A DNA stretch of 64,000 bases from Nitrosomonas sp. (GCA_016710135.1 JADJLM010000001.1:930001-994000); one strand, 5' to 3'; counted from the first letter of the stretch, positions 51,825-62,563 are shown. Program-made: numbers and translations. The notes: generated from the letters alone by a model not told the origin.

Positions 51825-53019
51825 TTAAGGAAACTCTGAATAAGTCTCAAGAACTTGTAGAATATTCGGTAGATTGTAACCACTGTAAGGGAGCGCATTG
51901 ATGAAACAATTAGGCTTGTCGATTCCATTATTTATCAAGAAACCAAAAGTAACTCGCCGACAAAAGTTTCTCGAAGAAATGGAGCAAGTGATTTCTTGGG
52001 CAGAGTGGACAAATCGGATCGCGCCGCACTATCCGGTAGCAGGATTAGGACGCAAGCCATTTGCGCTGGAAGCGATGCTGCGGATTCATTTGATGCAGCA
52101 ATGGTTTGGTTATTCAGATCCGGGCATGGAAGAAGCGTTACATGATGTGCCGATGCTGCGTGAATTTGCAGGCCTGGATGCAGGAGAAGATGCCATGCCT
52201 GATGAAACGACGATCCTCAAATTTCGTCACCTGCTGGAGAAGCATCACTTGGCACAAAGCCTGTTTGCAGAAACAACTGCTCAGTTGGCCCAGCAGGGAT
52301 TATTGCTGCGTCAAGGTACGATAGTTGACGCCACGCTGATAGCGGCCCCGCCATCGACCAAGAACCGGCAACGCAAACGTGATGGCGAGATGAGTTCGAC
52401 CAAGAAGGGCAACAACTATTACTTCGGATTAAAAGCACACATAGGCGTAGATGCTGATTCTGGCCTGGTGCACAGCCTGAAATTACCACGGCCAAAGTGG
52501 CCGATGGCAACATGATTGATGCACTGGTACATGGCGAAGAGGCGATTGTATTGGGAGATCGAGCTTATACTCGAATGATCGCAATCTGGAAGCACAACGA
52601 CAGCCGGAAGAGCCAGTCTGGGGTATGCCATTCAAACGCAAGCGCGGTGAGGAATTGCCGGCAGAACATGCCGTACTCAATCGCATGCTGGCTTCACTCC
52701 GCGCAAAGGTTGAACATCCGTTTCGTATGTCTCAAAGACAATTTTGGTTATACCAAAACCCGTTACCGAGGATTGTTCAAGAATGCAACAGCTTTATCTG
52801 TTGTTTGCCTTAGCTAATCTCTACCTTGTCCGCAAGGTGTTGATGCCAACTACGGGATAATTCCGTCCAATATCCCTGAAAATCTGCATCAGGAACAGAA
52901 AAGTGTGTAATCTGCTAAAAATTGCAGCTATCAGTCGCACAATAATGTCAATATTAACTACTTTGACGATAGCTTTGTCACTAAAACTGAAATAAATGAC
53001 TTAATCAGAGCTTCCTTAA
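51825..53019. mobile_element. IS5-family insertion sequence with terminal repeats and TTAA target duplication
   Basis: The element spans 51829-53015 (1,187 bp) and is flanked by TTAA on both sides (51825-51828 and 53016-53019). The left end GGAAACTCTGAATAAGTC (51829-51846) and the right end read inward, GGAAGCTCTGATTAAGTC (53015-52998), agree at 16 of 18 bases. Length, end structure and 4-bp duplication fit the IS5 family. It holds a single, degraded transposase gene and lies between greA and rlmE. Confidence 0.88.
51901..52860 (+). pseudogene. IS5-family transposase, several frameshifts
   Basis: The first 200 residues are intact: the DUF772-type N-terminal domain (RRQKFLEEMEQVI and MLRIHLMQQWFGYSDPGMEEAL), then the first catalytic Asp in GTIVDATLIAAP. 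The frame breaks near 52481 (AAA for AAAA). The next part, with the second Asp in VLGDRAY, breaks near 52575 (CGAATG for CGAAATG). A third break near 52742 (an extra T) and a fourth near 52787 follow, before the C-terminal FALANLYLVRK ends at a TAA at 52858-52860. With about four shifts, no active transposase is expected from this copy. Calling all four sequencing errors would also be possible, given the other shifts in the window. Confidence 0.85.
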
Positions 53020-53141
53020 GCAGATTGCAAGCGCTCAGCTCCATATCTCTTTTAGCTTCGAAATAATAAATAAGATGTTACTTTGATGATTGTGATAGTT
53101 TTGAATATAGTGGCTATCATCGGTAATTATTCAGTTTTCTT

Positions 53142-53765
53142 ATGAAATCAAATAAAGTTAATCGGGCGTGGATTCATGAGCATGTCAATGATTTTTATGT
53201 TAAACAAGCGCAGAAAGCTGGTTATCGGTCGCGTGCGGCCTATAAATTAATCGAAATTGCTGAGCGTGATCAGCTTTTTAGTTCGGGAATGATCATTGTC
53301 GATTTGGGCGCAGCACCAGGCAGTTGGTCTCAAGTGTGCCGCGAAAGGATCGGTAAATCCGGTAAGATTATTGCACTTGATTTATTAAATATGCTGCCAT
53401 TAGATGGGGTAACATTTATTCAAGGTGATTTTAGTGAGGAAAAGGTTTGTGAAGCAATTGAGTTTCATTTAGAAGGAAAGTTGGTAGATCTTATTCTTTC
53501 AGATATGTCACCGAATCTTGCGGGAATTGAAATGAGTGATCAAGCGCGTAGTATCAATCTTGCTGAGTTAGCTTTAGACTTTGCCAATAATAAATTGAAA
53601 CCAGGAGGGAGTTTTCTTGTCAAAATTTTTCAAGGAAGTTATGTTGACCAATATATTCGAGATATGAGGTTTCATTTTAACAAAGTTATGATACGAAAAC
53701 CAAAAGCCTCACGTTCCAAAAGTAAAGAATTGTATTTGTTAGGATTAGGTAAAATTATCTGTTAG
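53142..53765 (+). CDS. rlmE: 23S rRNA (uridine2552-2'-O)-methyltransferase RlmE
   Basis: A 207-residue SAM enzyme acting on U2552 in the ribosomal A loop of the 50S subunit. The K-D-K-E catalytic set is visible: Lys in RAAYKLIEI, Asp in ILSDMSPN, Lys in SFLVKIFQG and Glu in SKELYLLG. The SAM loop is VDLGAAPGSWSQV. It precedes ftsH as in E. coli (rlmE-ftsH-folP-glmM). yhbY, which usually lies between greA and rlmE, is not found; the IS is there instead. Confidence 0.95.
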   Translation: MKSNKVNRAWIHEHVNDFYVKQAQKAGYRSRAAYKLIEIAERDQLFSSGMIIVDLGAAPGSWSQVCRERIGKSGKIIALDLLNMLPLDGVTFIQGDFSEEKVCEAIEFHLEGKLVDLILSDMSPNLAGIEMSDQARSINLAELALDFANNKLKPGGSFLVKIFQGSYVDQYIRDMRFHFNKVMIRKPKASRSKSKELYLLGLGKIIC

Positions 53766-53895
53766 ACTGCAACTTATCTCGCAGAAATAATTTAAATTTA
53801 TTAATAAATTAAAAGAATACTAAACGAATTTATTAATAATACGAATAATAGGAATAAACATTCTGGTACTTTAATGTGTAAATTTAGGACCTACT

Positions 53896-55796
53896 ATGAA
53901 TAATTTAATAAAAAATATGGCTATTTGGTTAGTGATTGCTATAGTTCTTATGACAGTATTCAATCAGTTTACTGTACGTCAGTCAGCGCAATCACCAATG
54001 GAGTACTCACAGTTCATCAATGAAATGAATCAGGGCAGGATCGCAAAGGTAATTATTGATGGGCGCACATTAAAAGGTACTAAATCAGACGGACGTCAAT
54101 TTATAGCATTTGCACCATCAGATCCCTGGTTGGTCAGCGATTTGCTTAAAGCAGGTGTTATTGTTGAAGCTAAACCTGAAGAAGAACCTTCGATACTAAT
54201 GAGTATTTTCGTATCGTGGTTTCCAATGTTGTTATTAATTGCGGTATGGATTTTCTTTATGCGCCAAATGCAAGGAGGGGGGCGAAGTGGTGGTGCCTTT
54301 TCCTTTGGCAAAAGCAAAGCAAGGATGTTGGATAAAAATAGTAATCATGTGACTTTTGCCGATGTGGCAGGTTGTGAAGAAGCAAAGGAAGAAGTAGCAG
54401 AATTAGTCGAGTTTCTGAGAGATCCTACCAAATTTCAGAAATTAGGTGGGCGTATACCAAGAGGGGTATTGATGGTTGGTAACCCAGGTACGGGTAAAAC
54501 ATTATTAGCTAGAGCGATTGCTGGTGAAGCTAAGGTGCCTTTCTTTAGTATCTCTGGTTCTGATTTTGTGGAAATGTTTGTTGGTGTAGGCGCTTCTCGA
54601 GTAAGAGATATGTTTGAACAAGCAAAGAAGCATGCACCTTGTATTATTTTTATAGATGAAATTGATGCAGTAGGTCGTCAACGTGGCGCAGGTCTAGGTG
54701 GTGGCAATGATGAACGTGAACAAACGCTTAATCAGCTCCTTGTCGAAATGGATGGTTTTGAAGGTAATATGGGCGTGATTGTAATTGCTGCAACCAACCG
54801 TCCTGACGTGCTTGATCCCGCGTTATTACGTCCAGGTCGTTTTGACCGTCAAGTGACTGTACCACTTCCTGATATCCGAGGAAGAGAACAAATTTTGCAA
54901 GTTCACATGCGCAAAGTACCAATCTCTCCTGATGTTCATGCTGGTGTTTTAGCGAGGGGAACTCCCGGTATGTCTGGCGCTGATTTGGCGAATTTAGTTA
55001 ATGAAGCTGCGCTTTTGCCGCACGTTCTAATAAGCGTTTAGTTGATATGGAAGATTTTGAACGAGCAAAAGATAAGATTCTAATGGGAACCGAGCGGCGT
55101 TCGGTTGTTATGCCAGAAAATGAGCGCAAAAATACCGCCTATCATGAATCTGGTCATGCGGTTGTTGCTTATTTATTACCAAAAACTGATCCTGTTCATA
55201 AAGTTTCAATTATACCTCGTGGGCGAGCGTTAGGCGTTACAATGCAATTGCCGACTGAGGATCGTTTTAGTATGGATCGCGATCAAATTTTACAAACGAT
55301 TTCTGTAATGTTTGGTGGACGCATTGCTGAAGAAATATTTATGAATCAGATGACAACAGGTGCTTCAAATGATTTTGAACGCGCTACAGAAACTGCGCGA
55401 AGAATGGTTACGCAATGGGGTATGTCAGATGCGTTAGGTCCGATGGTTTATGGAGAAAACGAAAGTGAAGTTTTTCTAGGTCGTTCAGTAACGACTCATA
55501 AAAATGTAAGCGAAGCTACGATGCAAAAAGTTGACGCAGAAATTCGCCGCATTATTGATGAACAATATGCACTTGCACGGAAACTGATCGAAGAGAATAG
55601 AGATAAAATTGAAGCGATGACTAAAGCGTTACTTGAATGGGAAACTATTGATAGCGAGCAAATTAAAGCTATTATGGAAAATAGACCGCCACGCCCCCCT
55701 CAACCACCGCAGTCTAAATCATCTGCAACACCAAAAGAGGATAATAAGCCTACTTCAACTGCAGCAGCGAACGAAGGATCCGCGCAAGAAGTATAA
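53896..55796 (+). CDS. ftsH: ATP-dependent zinc metalloprotease FtsH, frameshifted
   Basis: A membrane protease that degrades unassembled membrane proteins and short-lived regulators. Two membrane helices (residues about 7-22 and about 100-121) precede the AAA domain ([19 protein letters not shown] and the second region of homology). The zinc site HESGHA is in the second part. The frame at 53896-55041 stops early; one missing T at 55013-55016 (GCTTTTGCC for GCTTTTTGCC) restores [14 protein letters not shown] and joins the frame that ends at 55796. The C-terminal tail is Pro/Ser-rich. FtsH is normally essential, so a sequence error is likely. Confidence 0.95.
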
Positions 55797-55828
55797 ACTC
55801 CTTATTATCCAGGTACTTTCTAATTTAA

Positions 55829-55860
55829 CCGTAGATATTTAATATATCTACGGTTTTTTT
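55829..55860 (+). terminator. Intrinsic terminator after ftsH
   Basis: CCGTAGATAT (55829-55838) and ATATCTACGG (55844-55853) form a 10-bp perfect stem with a 5-base loop, followed directly by seven T. This is the clearest rho-independent terminator in the window and separates ftsH from folP. Confidence 0.92.
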
Positions 55861-56023
55861 ATTAGAATTTTCTTTTGTATTTGAGTTGTGATGCTATTGG
55901 AAAATTACATTTTTCTCTGGAATAAAATTTTCAAGAAATAATTTATATATGTGATTACTACTAACTATTTCTCGATAGCTTCAAATTGTAAATATTCTTC
56001 TATTCTCTAGTCTATTCTGTCCC

Positions 56024-56857
56024 TTGAGTGATCATCTCAGATTAATAAGAAGCATAAAAAATGATACGCCATTGATTATGGGTATCGTAAACGTTACGCC
56101 TGATTCATTTTCTGATCAAGGATGTCATGCCGTGTCAGAAAAAGCAATTGAGTATGCCATTAAATTGATAGAAGATGGTGCAGACCTGCTTGATATTGGA
56201 GGTGAATCCTCTCGACCTGGCAGCACTTGTGTAAATCTTGAAGAGGAATTAAGACGCGTTATTCCTGTCATTGAAGCATTAAAATCCTCAACTATTCCTA
56301 TTTCAGTCGATACGACCAAACCAGAAGTAATGCAGGCATCTATTCAAGCAGGTGCTTCAATGATTAATGATATCAATGCACTTAGATCGGAAGGTGCATT
56401 AAAAATTATCGCTGAGAGTGGAGTTATGGTATGCTTGATGCATATGAAAGGAATGCCCAAAACTATGCAAGATAATCCACTTTACGCAGATGTTGTTTCT
56501 GAGGTTAAGTGTTTTTTACAGCAGCAAATTCGGGTTGCTCAAGATTCTGGTATCACGGATGATCAATTAGTAATTGATCCCGGTTTTGGCTTTGGTAAAA
56601 CCTTACAACATAATTTAGCGTTATTTCGATCACTTGATCAATTTACTACTTTTAATGTCCCAGTTATGGTGGGAATATCGCGTAAATCGATGCTTGGAAC
56701 AATTACTGGGAATGGCGTTAATCATCGTACTTATGCAAGCATTACTGCAGCTGTATTAGCTGCAGCGAAGGGAGTAAAAATTTTACGAGTACATGATGTC
56801 AAGGCAACAAAAGAAGCAATCTTGGTTTTTAATGCATTAAATCAAGATATTAAATAA
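56024..56857 (+). CDS. folP: Dihydropteroate synthase
   Basis: A 277-residue TIM-barrel enzyme joining p-aminobenzoate to dihydropterin pyrophosphate in folate synthesis, the sulfonamide target. Signatures are IMGIVNVTPDSFSDQG near residue 20, DIGGESSRPGS near residue 58 and DPGFGFGKT near residue 185. The start is a TTG at 56024 because no in-frame ATG lies upstream of the conserved part. It sits between ftsH and glmM, the standard order. Confidence 0.94.
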   Translation: MSDHLRLIRSIKNDTPLIMGIVNVTPDSFSDQGCHAVSEKAIEYAIKLIEDGADLLDIGGESSRPGSTCVNLEEELRRVIPVIEALKSSTIPISVDTTKPEVMQASIQAGASMINDINALRSEGALKIIAESGVMVCLMHMKGMPKTMQDNPLYADVVSEVKCFLQQQIRVAQDSGITDDQLVIDPGFGFGKTLQHNLALFRSLDQFTTFNVPVMVGISRKSMLGTITGNGVNHRTYASITAAVLAAAKGVKILRVHDVKATKEAILVFNALNQDIK

Positions 56858-56907
56858 ATACTCTCTATTAATGAATATCTAACTTTCTTATTCAAAATAT
56901 CTGACTA

Positions 56908-58284
56908 ATGAAAAAAAAATATTTTGGGACAGATGGAATACGAGGACGTGTTGGTGAATTTCCAATTACACCTGAGATTATTCTCCACTTAGGTTATGCG
57001 GCGGGTAAAGTACTGCTAGAATCAGATTGGCATTTAAAAAAAGGTGAGAAACCGGTTGTGTTAATTGGAAAAGACACGCGTGTTTCTGGCTATTTATTAG
57101 AATCGGCTTTAGAAGCCGGTTTTTCTGCGGCAGGTGTGGATGTACTTCTATCAGGCCCCCTACCAACACCAGCGATTGCCTATTTAATACGTGCATTACG
57201 ACTGCAAGCAGGTATTGTAATTTCTGCTTCACATAATCCATTTGTTGATAATGGCGTTAAATTTTTCTCATCTGAAGGTACAAAATTACCTGATGAAATG
57301 GAATTAAAAATTGAAATGGGGCTCGATATACCGATTCAAACGATGCCTTCAGTAAAGCTTGGTAAAGTTCAACGCTTAAAAGATGCAACAGGAAGGTATA
57401 TTGAATTCTGTAAAAGCTCTTTTCCTTATCATTTAGATTTAAGGGGGTTACGAATTGTTATCGATTGTGCACATGGCGCAACTTATCATATTGCGGGACA
57501 TGTACTCCATGAGTTAGGTGCAGATGTAGTAACTATCTGTGCAAATCCTGATGGATTCAATATTAATCACCAATGTGGTGCGACCCACTGTGCTACTTTA
57601 CAGTCAGCTGTCAAAGAACATGGGGCTGATCTGGGTATAGCCTTAGATGGAGATGGTGATCGAGTAATCATGGTTGATGATAATGGTGCTATCTATGATG
57701 GTGATCTTCTAATTTATATCATTGCTAAGCATCGTTATCGTAGGGGCGCTCTAAGAGGTGGAGTAGTAGGAACATTAATGACTAATCTGGCTGTAGAAAA
57801 AGCATTGATGAAACTTGATATTCCATTTGAGAGATCTAATGTCGGTGATCGATATGTACTTGAGTTACTCAATAAAAACAGATGGCAACTTGGCGGGGAA
57901 AGCTCTGGTCATATCGTATGTCTGGATAAGCATACAACTGGCGATGGGATTATTTCTGCGCTCCAAGTTCTGCACGCACTTCGCGATTCAAAGCTAAGCT
58001 TAAAGGAAGCCTCTAGTGATATTAAACTCTTTCCACAACGCCTGATTAATGTTCGAGTAGCAAAGGGACTTAATCATATCAGTAATGCATCTATTCAGGC
58101 TGTTGTACAACAAGCCGAGAGTGATTTAAACAGTGAGGGCAGAGTATTACTTCGCGCATCTGGGACTAAACCATTGATCAGAGTAATGGTGGAAGGCAGC
58201 AATCAGCAGAAAGTTGATTATTGGGCTGAAGAAATTGCTAATGCTGTACGAGAAATTGCTCAACGGGAATCGAAACGATCGTAA
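56908..58284 (+). CDS. glmM: Phosphoglucosamine mutase
   Basis: A 458-residue enzyme converting glucosamine 6-phosphate to the 1-phosphate for UDP-GlcNAc and cell-wall synthesis. The phosphoserine loop is [12 protein letters not shown] (near residue 100), the metal site is DGDGDR (near residue 245) and the phosphate-binding loop is [15 protein letters not shown] near the C-terminus. The length is typical. A 30-bp palindrome lies 77 bases after it. Confidence 0.96.
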   Translation: MKKKYFGTDGIRGRVGEFPITPEIILHLGYAAGKVLLESDWHLKKGEKPVVLIGKDTRVSGYLLESALEAGFSAAGVDVLLSGPLPTPAIAYLIRALRLQAGIVISASHNPFVDNGVKFFSSEGTKLPDEMELKIEMGLDIPIQTMPSVKLGKVQRLKDATGRYIEFCKSSFPYHLDLRGLRIVIDCAHGATYHIAGHVLHELGADVVTICANPDGFNINHQCGATHCATLQSAVKEHGADLGIALDGDGDRVIMVDDNGAIYDGDLLIYIIAKHRYRRGALRGGVVGTLMTNLAVEKALMKLDIPFERSNVGDRYVLELLNKNRWQLGGESSGHIVCLDKHTTGDGIISALQVLHALRDSKLSLKEASSDIKLFPQRLINVRVAKGLNHISNASIQAVVQQAESDLNSEGRVLLRASGTKPLIRVMVEGSNQQKVDYWAEEIANAVREIAQRESKRS

Positions 58285-58360
58285 TGAATAATTGTTAATA
58301 AATTAAAAGCGGATAATAAATTATTACATGTAACAATTTTGTAATAATAATTAATTAATA

Positions 58361-58390
58361 TTATCTTTCCTAAAGCTTTAGGAAAGATAA
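58361..58390. repeat. Perfect 30-bp palindrome upstream of pstS
   Basis: The 15 bases at 58361-58375 (TTATCTTTCCTAAAG) are followed with no loop by their exact reverse complement at 58376-58390. It ends 37 bases before the pstS start. It could be a glmM terminator or a regulator site. It does not match the E. coli Pho box. Confidence 0.75.
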
Positions 58391-58427
58391 ACGGTGATTA
58401 CGATCAATTTGGCTAACCTGATTTAAT

Positions 58428-59443
58428 ATGGAGAGATTTATTTTGAAAATACTAGATAAAAGAAGTTTTATTAGCTTTATTGGTGGATGGTTATTACTAG
58501 TTTTAAGTAGTCAGCTTGGCGCAAGAGCGATTGTAATGATTGATGGGTCTAGTACGGTATATCCCATTACTGAAGCAGTTGCTGAAGATTTTCAAGCAAT
58601 GAAAAAAGGCGAAATCAGGGTAACTGTTGGAATATCTGGAACAGGTGGAGGGTTTAAAAAGTTTTGCCGTGCTGAAATCGATATTGCTAATGCGTCAAGA
58701 CCTATTCAAAAAGCAGAAATGGAAGCCTGCAAAGCAGCTAGTGTTGAATATATTGAATTACCCGTTGCATTCGATGCATTGACAATCGCGATAAATCCTA
58801 AAAACACATGGAGTAAAACAATTACAGTTGCTGAATTAAAAACCATGTGGGAACCTTCTGCGCAAGGTAAAATTACTAAATGGAATCAGATTAATCCATC
58901 TTGGCCAGATGAAAAAATTAAATTATACGGCGCAGGCGCAGATTCTGGAACATTTGATTATTTTACTGAAGCAATCGTAGGAAAGGCCAAATCGAGTCGA
59001 GGCGATTTTACTGCGTCTGAAGATGACAACGTTCTTGTCCAAGGTATAGCAAGTGATAAGTATAGTTTAGGTTTTTTGGATTTGCTTACTATATTGAGAA
59101 TCAAAAGAAAGTAAGCGCTGCCGCTGTTGACAATGGTAAAGGTGGCGTAATTCCTTCAGCCGAAGCTGTTGAAAATGGAAGTTACCAACCGCTATCTCGA
59201 CCAATTTTCGTTTATGTTAATGCACAGGCATTAGATAAACCGGAAGTCAGAGAATTTATCAATTTTTATATGAAGAATGCGCCTACTTTAGTACAAGAAG
59301 TAAAATTCTTTCCCTTACCTGCTGAAGTTTATCAACTTAATTTCGATCACTTGGAAAAAAGAAAGATTGGTACCGTATTTGGCGGAGAGAGTAAAATTGA
59401 TCTAAGAATTGAAGAATTACTTAAATTAGAAAGACAAATGTAA
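58428..59443 (+). CDS. pstS: Phosphate ABC transporter substrate-binding protein PstS, frameshifted
   Basis: A periplasmic phosphate-binding protein of about 338 residues with a signal peptide (residues about 14-34, cleavage near GARA). Phosphate-binding motifs are [30 protein letters not shown] and [16 protein letters not shown]. The frame at 58428-59114 stops early; one missing T in the run at 59072-59077 restores [21 protein letters not shown] and extends the gene to 59443. The usual partners pstC, pstA, pstB and phoU do not follow; cysG does. Confidence 0.93.
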
Positions 59444-59565
59444 ATTATTACTCAATGCTTCCTGATCAATGACTTTCTTAATTGAACACTGAATAATTTC
59501 TTAGTTGCTAAGAATTTTAATTAACGAAAAATTTAAGTTACCAAGCTGTTCCATTCGGTAATCAT

Positions 59566-60945
59566 ATGGATTTTTTCCCAATTTTTCTTAATATCCGGAA
59601 TCGCAATTGTTTAGTAGTTGGAGGTGGAGAAATTGCTGCTAGAAAAGTGGAGTTGTTACTTAAAGCAAATGCGCTTATCACAGTTATTTCTCCAAATTTA
59701 TGTGAAGCACTAGAAGTACTTTTATCTCAATCTCAAATTAATTACATTCGAGATATTTTTCATCCTAAATATCTCATGAGTTATGCTTTAGTAATTTCAG
59801 CTACTAATAATCGTGAAGTAAATCAATTGATTTGGGAAGAAGCCCCTAAAGCGAATATTCCTCTTAACGTTGTCGATGATTTGAGCCTATGTTCGTTCAT
59901 CATGCCAGCAATTGTTGACCGTTCTCCCGTTGTAATCGCAATTTCCAGTAGTGGCAAATCACCCGTTTTAGTCAGAATGCTGCGTACCCGCCTGGAAGCT
60001 TTAATACCCAGTACTTATGGTAAATTAGCAGAATATCTAGGGCAGTTTCGTGATTTAGTAAAACAAAAATTTAATTTTCCGGAACAACGCAGACTTTTCT
60101 GGGAAAAGCTATTACAAAGCCCATTTATAGAATTGGTTCTTTCAGGAAAAGATCAGGCTGCTCAGCAATATCTTGTAGAATCAATCGCAGATGATTCAAG
60201 AAATCTACCGCAGGGTGAAGTTTATTTAGTTGGCGCAGGCCCTGGAAATCCAGATTTATTAACGTTAAAGGCTTTGCAGTTAATGCAACAGGCTGATGTA
60301 ATTATTTATGATCGCCTTGTATCGAAAAGTATAATGGACCTCACACGACGTGATGCAACCCGAGTTTATGCGGGTAAAGAGCGTAATAATCATACGTTAT
60401 CGCAAGAATCGATTAATGAGTTATTAGTGCGTCTCGCCAAAGAAGGAAAGCGTGTACTACGTTTAAAGGGGGGCGATCCCTTCATTTTTGGTCGTGGTGG
60501 AGAAGAAATTGAAACACTATCTGAGCATAGTATCCCGTTTCAGGTAGTGCCAGGAATTACAGCCGCTTCAGGAGTAGCTGCTTATGCAGGGATACCATTA
60601 ACACACCGTGATTATGCACAATCCTGCACTTTTGTAGCAGGACATCTTAAAAATAATAACTTAGATCTTGATTGGATAACTTTAGCCCGACCACAGCAAA
60701 CCATTGTTGTATATATGGGTTTACTGGGATTACCTATTTTATGTAAACAGCTCATTGCTCATGGTTTGCACAGCACCACCCCTGCAGCTATCGTGCAGCA
60801 AGGCACGACCGACAATCAGCGTATCGTAATTGGATCGCTAGATACGCTTCCTTCACTTGCTTTAAATGCACATATTGTTCCTCCAACACTAATTATTATT
60901 GGTGAAGTCGTTAAACTGCATCAGAAACTGATGTGGTACGAATAA
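59566..60945 (+). CDS. cysG: Siroheme synthase CysG (trifunctional)
   Basis: A 459-residue fusion. The N-terminal domain (about 1-210) is the NAD-dependent precorrin-2 dehydrogenase/ferrochelatase, with VVGGGEIAARKVELLL. The C-terminal domain (about 217-455) is uroporphyrinogen-III methyltransferase, with VYLVGAGPGNPDLLTLKAL, RLKGGDPFIFGRGGEE and VVPGITAASG. It makes sirohaem for sulfite or nitrite reductases. The frame is intact and the length matches E. coli CysG. Confidence 0.95.
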   Translation: MDFFPIFLNIRNRNCLVVGGGEIAARKVELLLKANALITVISPNLCEALEVLLSQSQINYIRDIFHPKYLMSYALVISATNNREVNQLIWEEAPKANIPLNVVDDLSLCSFIMPAIVDRSPVVIAISSSGKSPVLVRMLRTRLEALIPSTYGKLAEYLGQFRDLVKQKFNFPEQRRLFWEKLLQSPFIELVLSGKDQAAQQYLVESIADDSRNLPQGEVYLVGAGPGNPDLLTLKALQLMQQADVIIYDRLVSKSIMDLTRRDATRVYAGKERNNHTLSQESINELLVRLAKEGKRVLRLKGGDPFIFGRGGEEIETLSEHSIPFQVVPGITAASGVAAYAGIPLTHRDYAQSCTFVAGHLKNNNLDLDWITLARPQQTIVVYMGLLGLPILCKQLIAHGLHSTTPAAIVQQGTTDNQRIVIGSLDTLPSLALNAHIVPPTLIIIGEVVKLHQKLMWYE

Positions 60946-61021
60946 AGCATGGTTAAAATTCAATTTATATCTAGTTTGTGACCCCATAAAAACAGCTGAA
61001 TTAAATAATGGAGATATAAGT

Positions 61022-62563
61022 ATGCAAACTACAAATAAATCTTATTCAGAATTATGTTTTGAATATCGTTGCATAAATGATTGGCCACCTTTAGCCTGGT
61101 TCTCGGCGTGCACAAAGAAAGATAATAAAATCACTGTTTGGCACGGTAATGGTGTAGAAATAAATCAAAAATGGTTTTGCGAAGCAGTTTGGCCTGGGGA
61201 TTTTCTGGAAGGTAATTTTGATGAAACAGATCTAATTGCTGGAACAGGTTCTCGTATACGTGGAAATTCGGCTATTTTTGTATCCCCTGGTAATACAGTA
61301 GATAGAATCTTATCTTTAGAAACTGAAGAGAAATTTTTTGTTTCAAATTCTCTTGCGTGCTTGCTCGCCATCTCAGGAACCAAAATCGATCCAACTTACC
61401 CCGAATATTATGAAGATTTCACAACGATACTAGAAGGAATTTCGGAATATAAAAAAACGCTCAAGACTTCATTGGGCGACGTTCATATTACTATGTTTGG
61501 CTTCGTGATTTGGAATGAATTAGGAATATCATATGTGGTTAGAAAAGCCGTTGATCGAGCTTTTTCTGACTTTAATCAATATGAACAATTTCTACAAAGT
61601 AACTTGAGTAGACTTGTAGAGAATATGTCTGATCCAACTAGGAAAAGAAAATATCAATTACTTTCTACAGTATCTTCTGGTTATGATTCAACTGCAATCG
61701 CAGCACTCTCTAGTAAGTTTGGCTCTAAAGATGCACTGTGTATTGACAAAGATCGATTTGGTAATTCAGAGAATGGAGATCAAATTGCAGCTTATTTAAA
61801 GCTCAATCCAATAAAAATTGAACGTAATGCATGGCGCCAGTTAAATGGAGAAGAATTATTTTTCTTAGCCGCTGATGGTACAGCAGAAGCAGTGCCGATT
61901 GTGAGCGCTGGTGACATTTTGACTAATAAAGTTTTATTGACTGGCTACCATGGTGATAAGCTCTGGTCAAAAGATACTAAAGATCTTAGTGAGAATATAG
62001 TTCGTGGTGATTCATCAGGGCTTTCATTAACTGAGTACCGTCTTTGGAAAGCTTTTATACATTGCCCCATAACTTTCTGGGGTGTTCAACAAATTCGCTT
62101 TATTAATAAAATTAGTAACTCCGAAGAGATGAAACCGTGGGATATTCCTGGAGGCTATAGCCGACCTATTCCTCGTAGAATAGCTGAATCAGCTGGAATC
62201 CCACGCAATACTTTTGGAATAACTAAAAAAGCAAGCGCGGTTGATTCAACCGAATTTTTAAGCGCTAATACTTTGCAAAATTACCGTACTTGGTTAATTA
62301 ACCATCGCTCTGAATGGTTTAAACGCGGGCGAATTCCACCTATCGTTAATCAACATTATGAACAAGTTATAGAAAAAATATACTACTTTATCCAGTACGT
62401 GTTATTGAAAATGCCTTATTTTTGGCGATTTGTTTCAAATAACTCCCTCGATAGACCTAGTCATTTCAGGAAATATGTTTTCGCATGGGCGATTGATCAG
62501 GTTAAAGACCGTTATCGCTTTCATTTTGAGCAAGGTACCGATGATACGATAAATCATAAATAA
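61022..62563 (+). CDS. Asparagine-synthetase-like protein of a polysaccharide locus
   Basis: A 513-residue protein. The middle (about 215-340) has the ATP-pyrophosphatase fold of asparagine synthetase B: a PP-loop VSSGYDSTAIAAL, a following CIDKDRFGN and LTGYHGDKLW. The N-terminal region has no Cys at position 2, so it lacks the glutaminase site of true AsnB. The C-terminus has IPGGYSRPIPRRIAESAGIPRNTFG. Its role may be amidation or ligation during surface-glycan synthesis, since a flippase gene follows. The substrate cannot be read. Confidence 0.65.
   Translation: MQTTNKSYSELCFEYRCINDWPPLAWFSACTKKDNKITVWHGNGVEINQKWFCEAVWPGDFLEGNFDETDLIAGTGSRIRGNSAIFVSPGNTVDRILSLETEEKFFVSNSLACLLAISGTKIDPTYPEYYEDFTTILEGISEYKKTLKTSLGDVHITMFGFVIWNELGISYVVRKAVDRAFSDFNQYEQFLQSNLSRLVENMSDPTRKRKYQLLSTVSSGYDSTAIAALSSKFGSKDALCIDKDRFGNSENGDQIAAYLKLNPIKIERNAWRQLNGEELFFLAADGTAEAVPIVSAGDILTNKVLLTGYHGDKLWSKDTKDLSENIVRGDSSGLSLTEYRLWKAFIHCPITFWGVQQIRFINKISNSEEMKPWDIPGGYSRPIPRRIAESAGIPRNTFGITKKASAVDSTEFLSANTLQNYRTWLINHRSEWFKRGRIPPIVNQHYEQVIEKIYYFIQYVLLKMPYFWRFVSNNSLDRPSHFRKYVFAWAIDQVKDRYRFHFEQGTDDTINHK

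Noticed and set aside
55005..55050. Programmed frameshift in ftsH
   Set aside because: No slippery heptamer with a downstream structure is evident, and many other genes in the window show the same kind of run shortening.
58321..58428. Pho box upstream of pstS
   Set aside because: No pair of CTGTCAT-like 7-mers with 11-base spacing is present; the only strong feature is the 30-bp palindrome.
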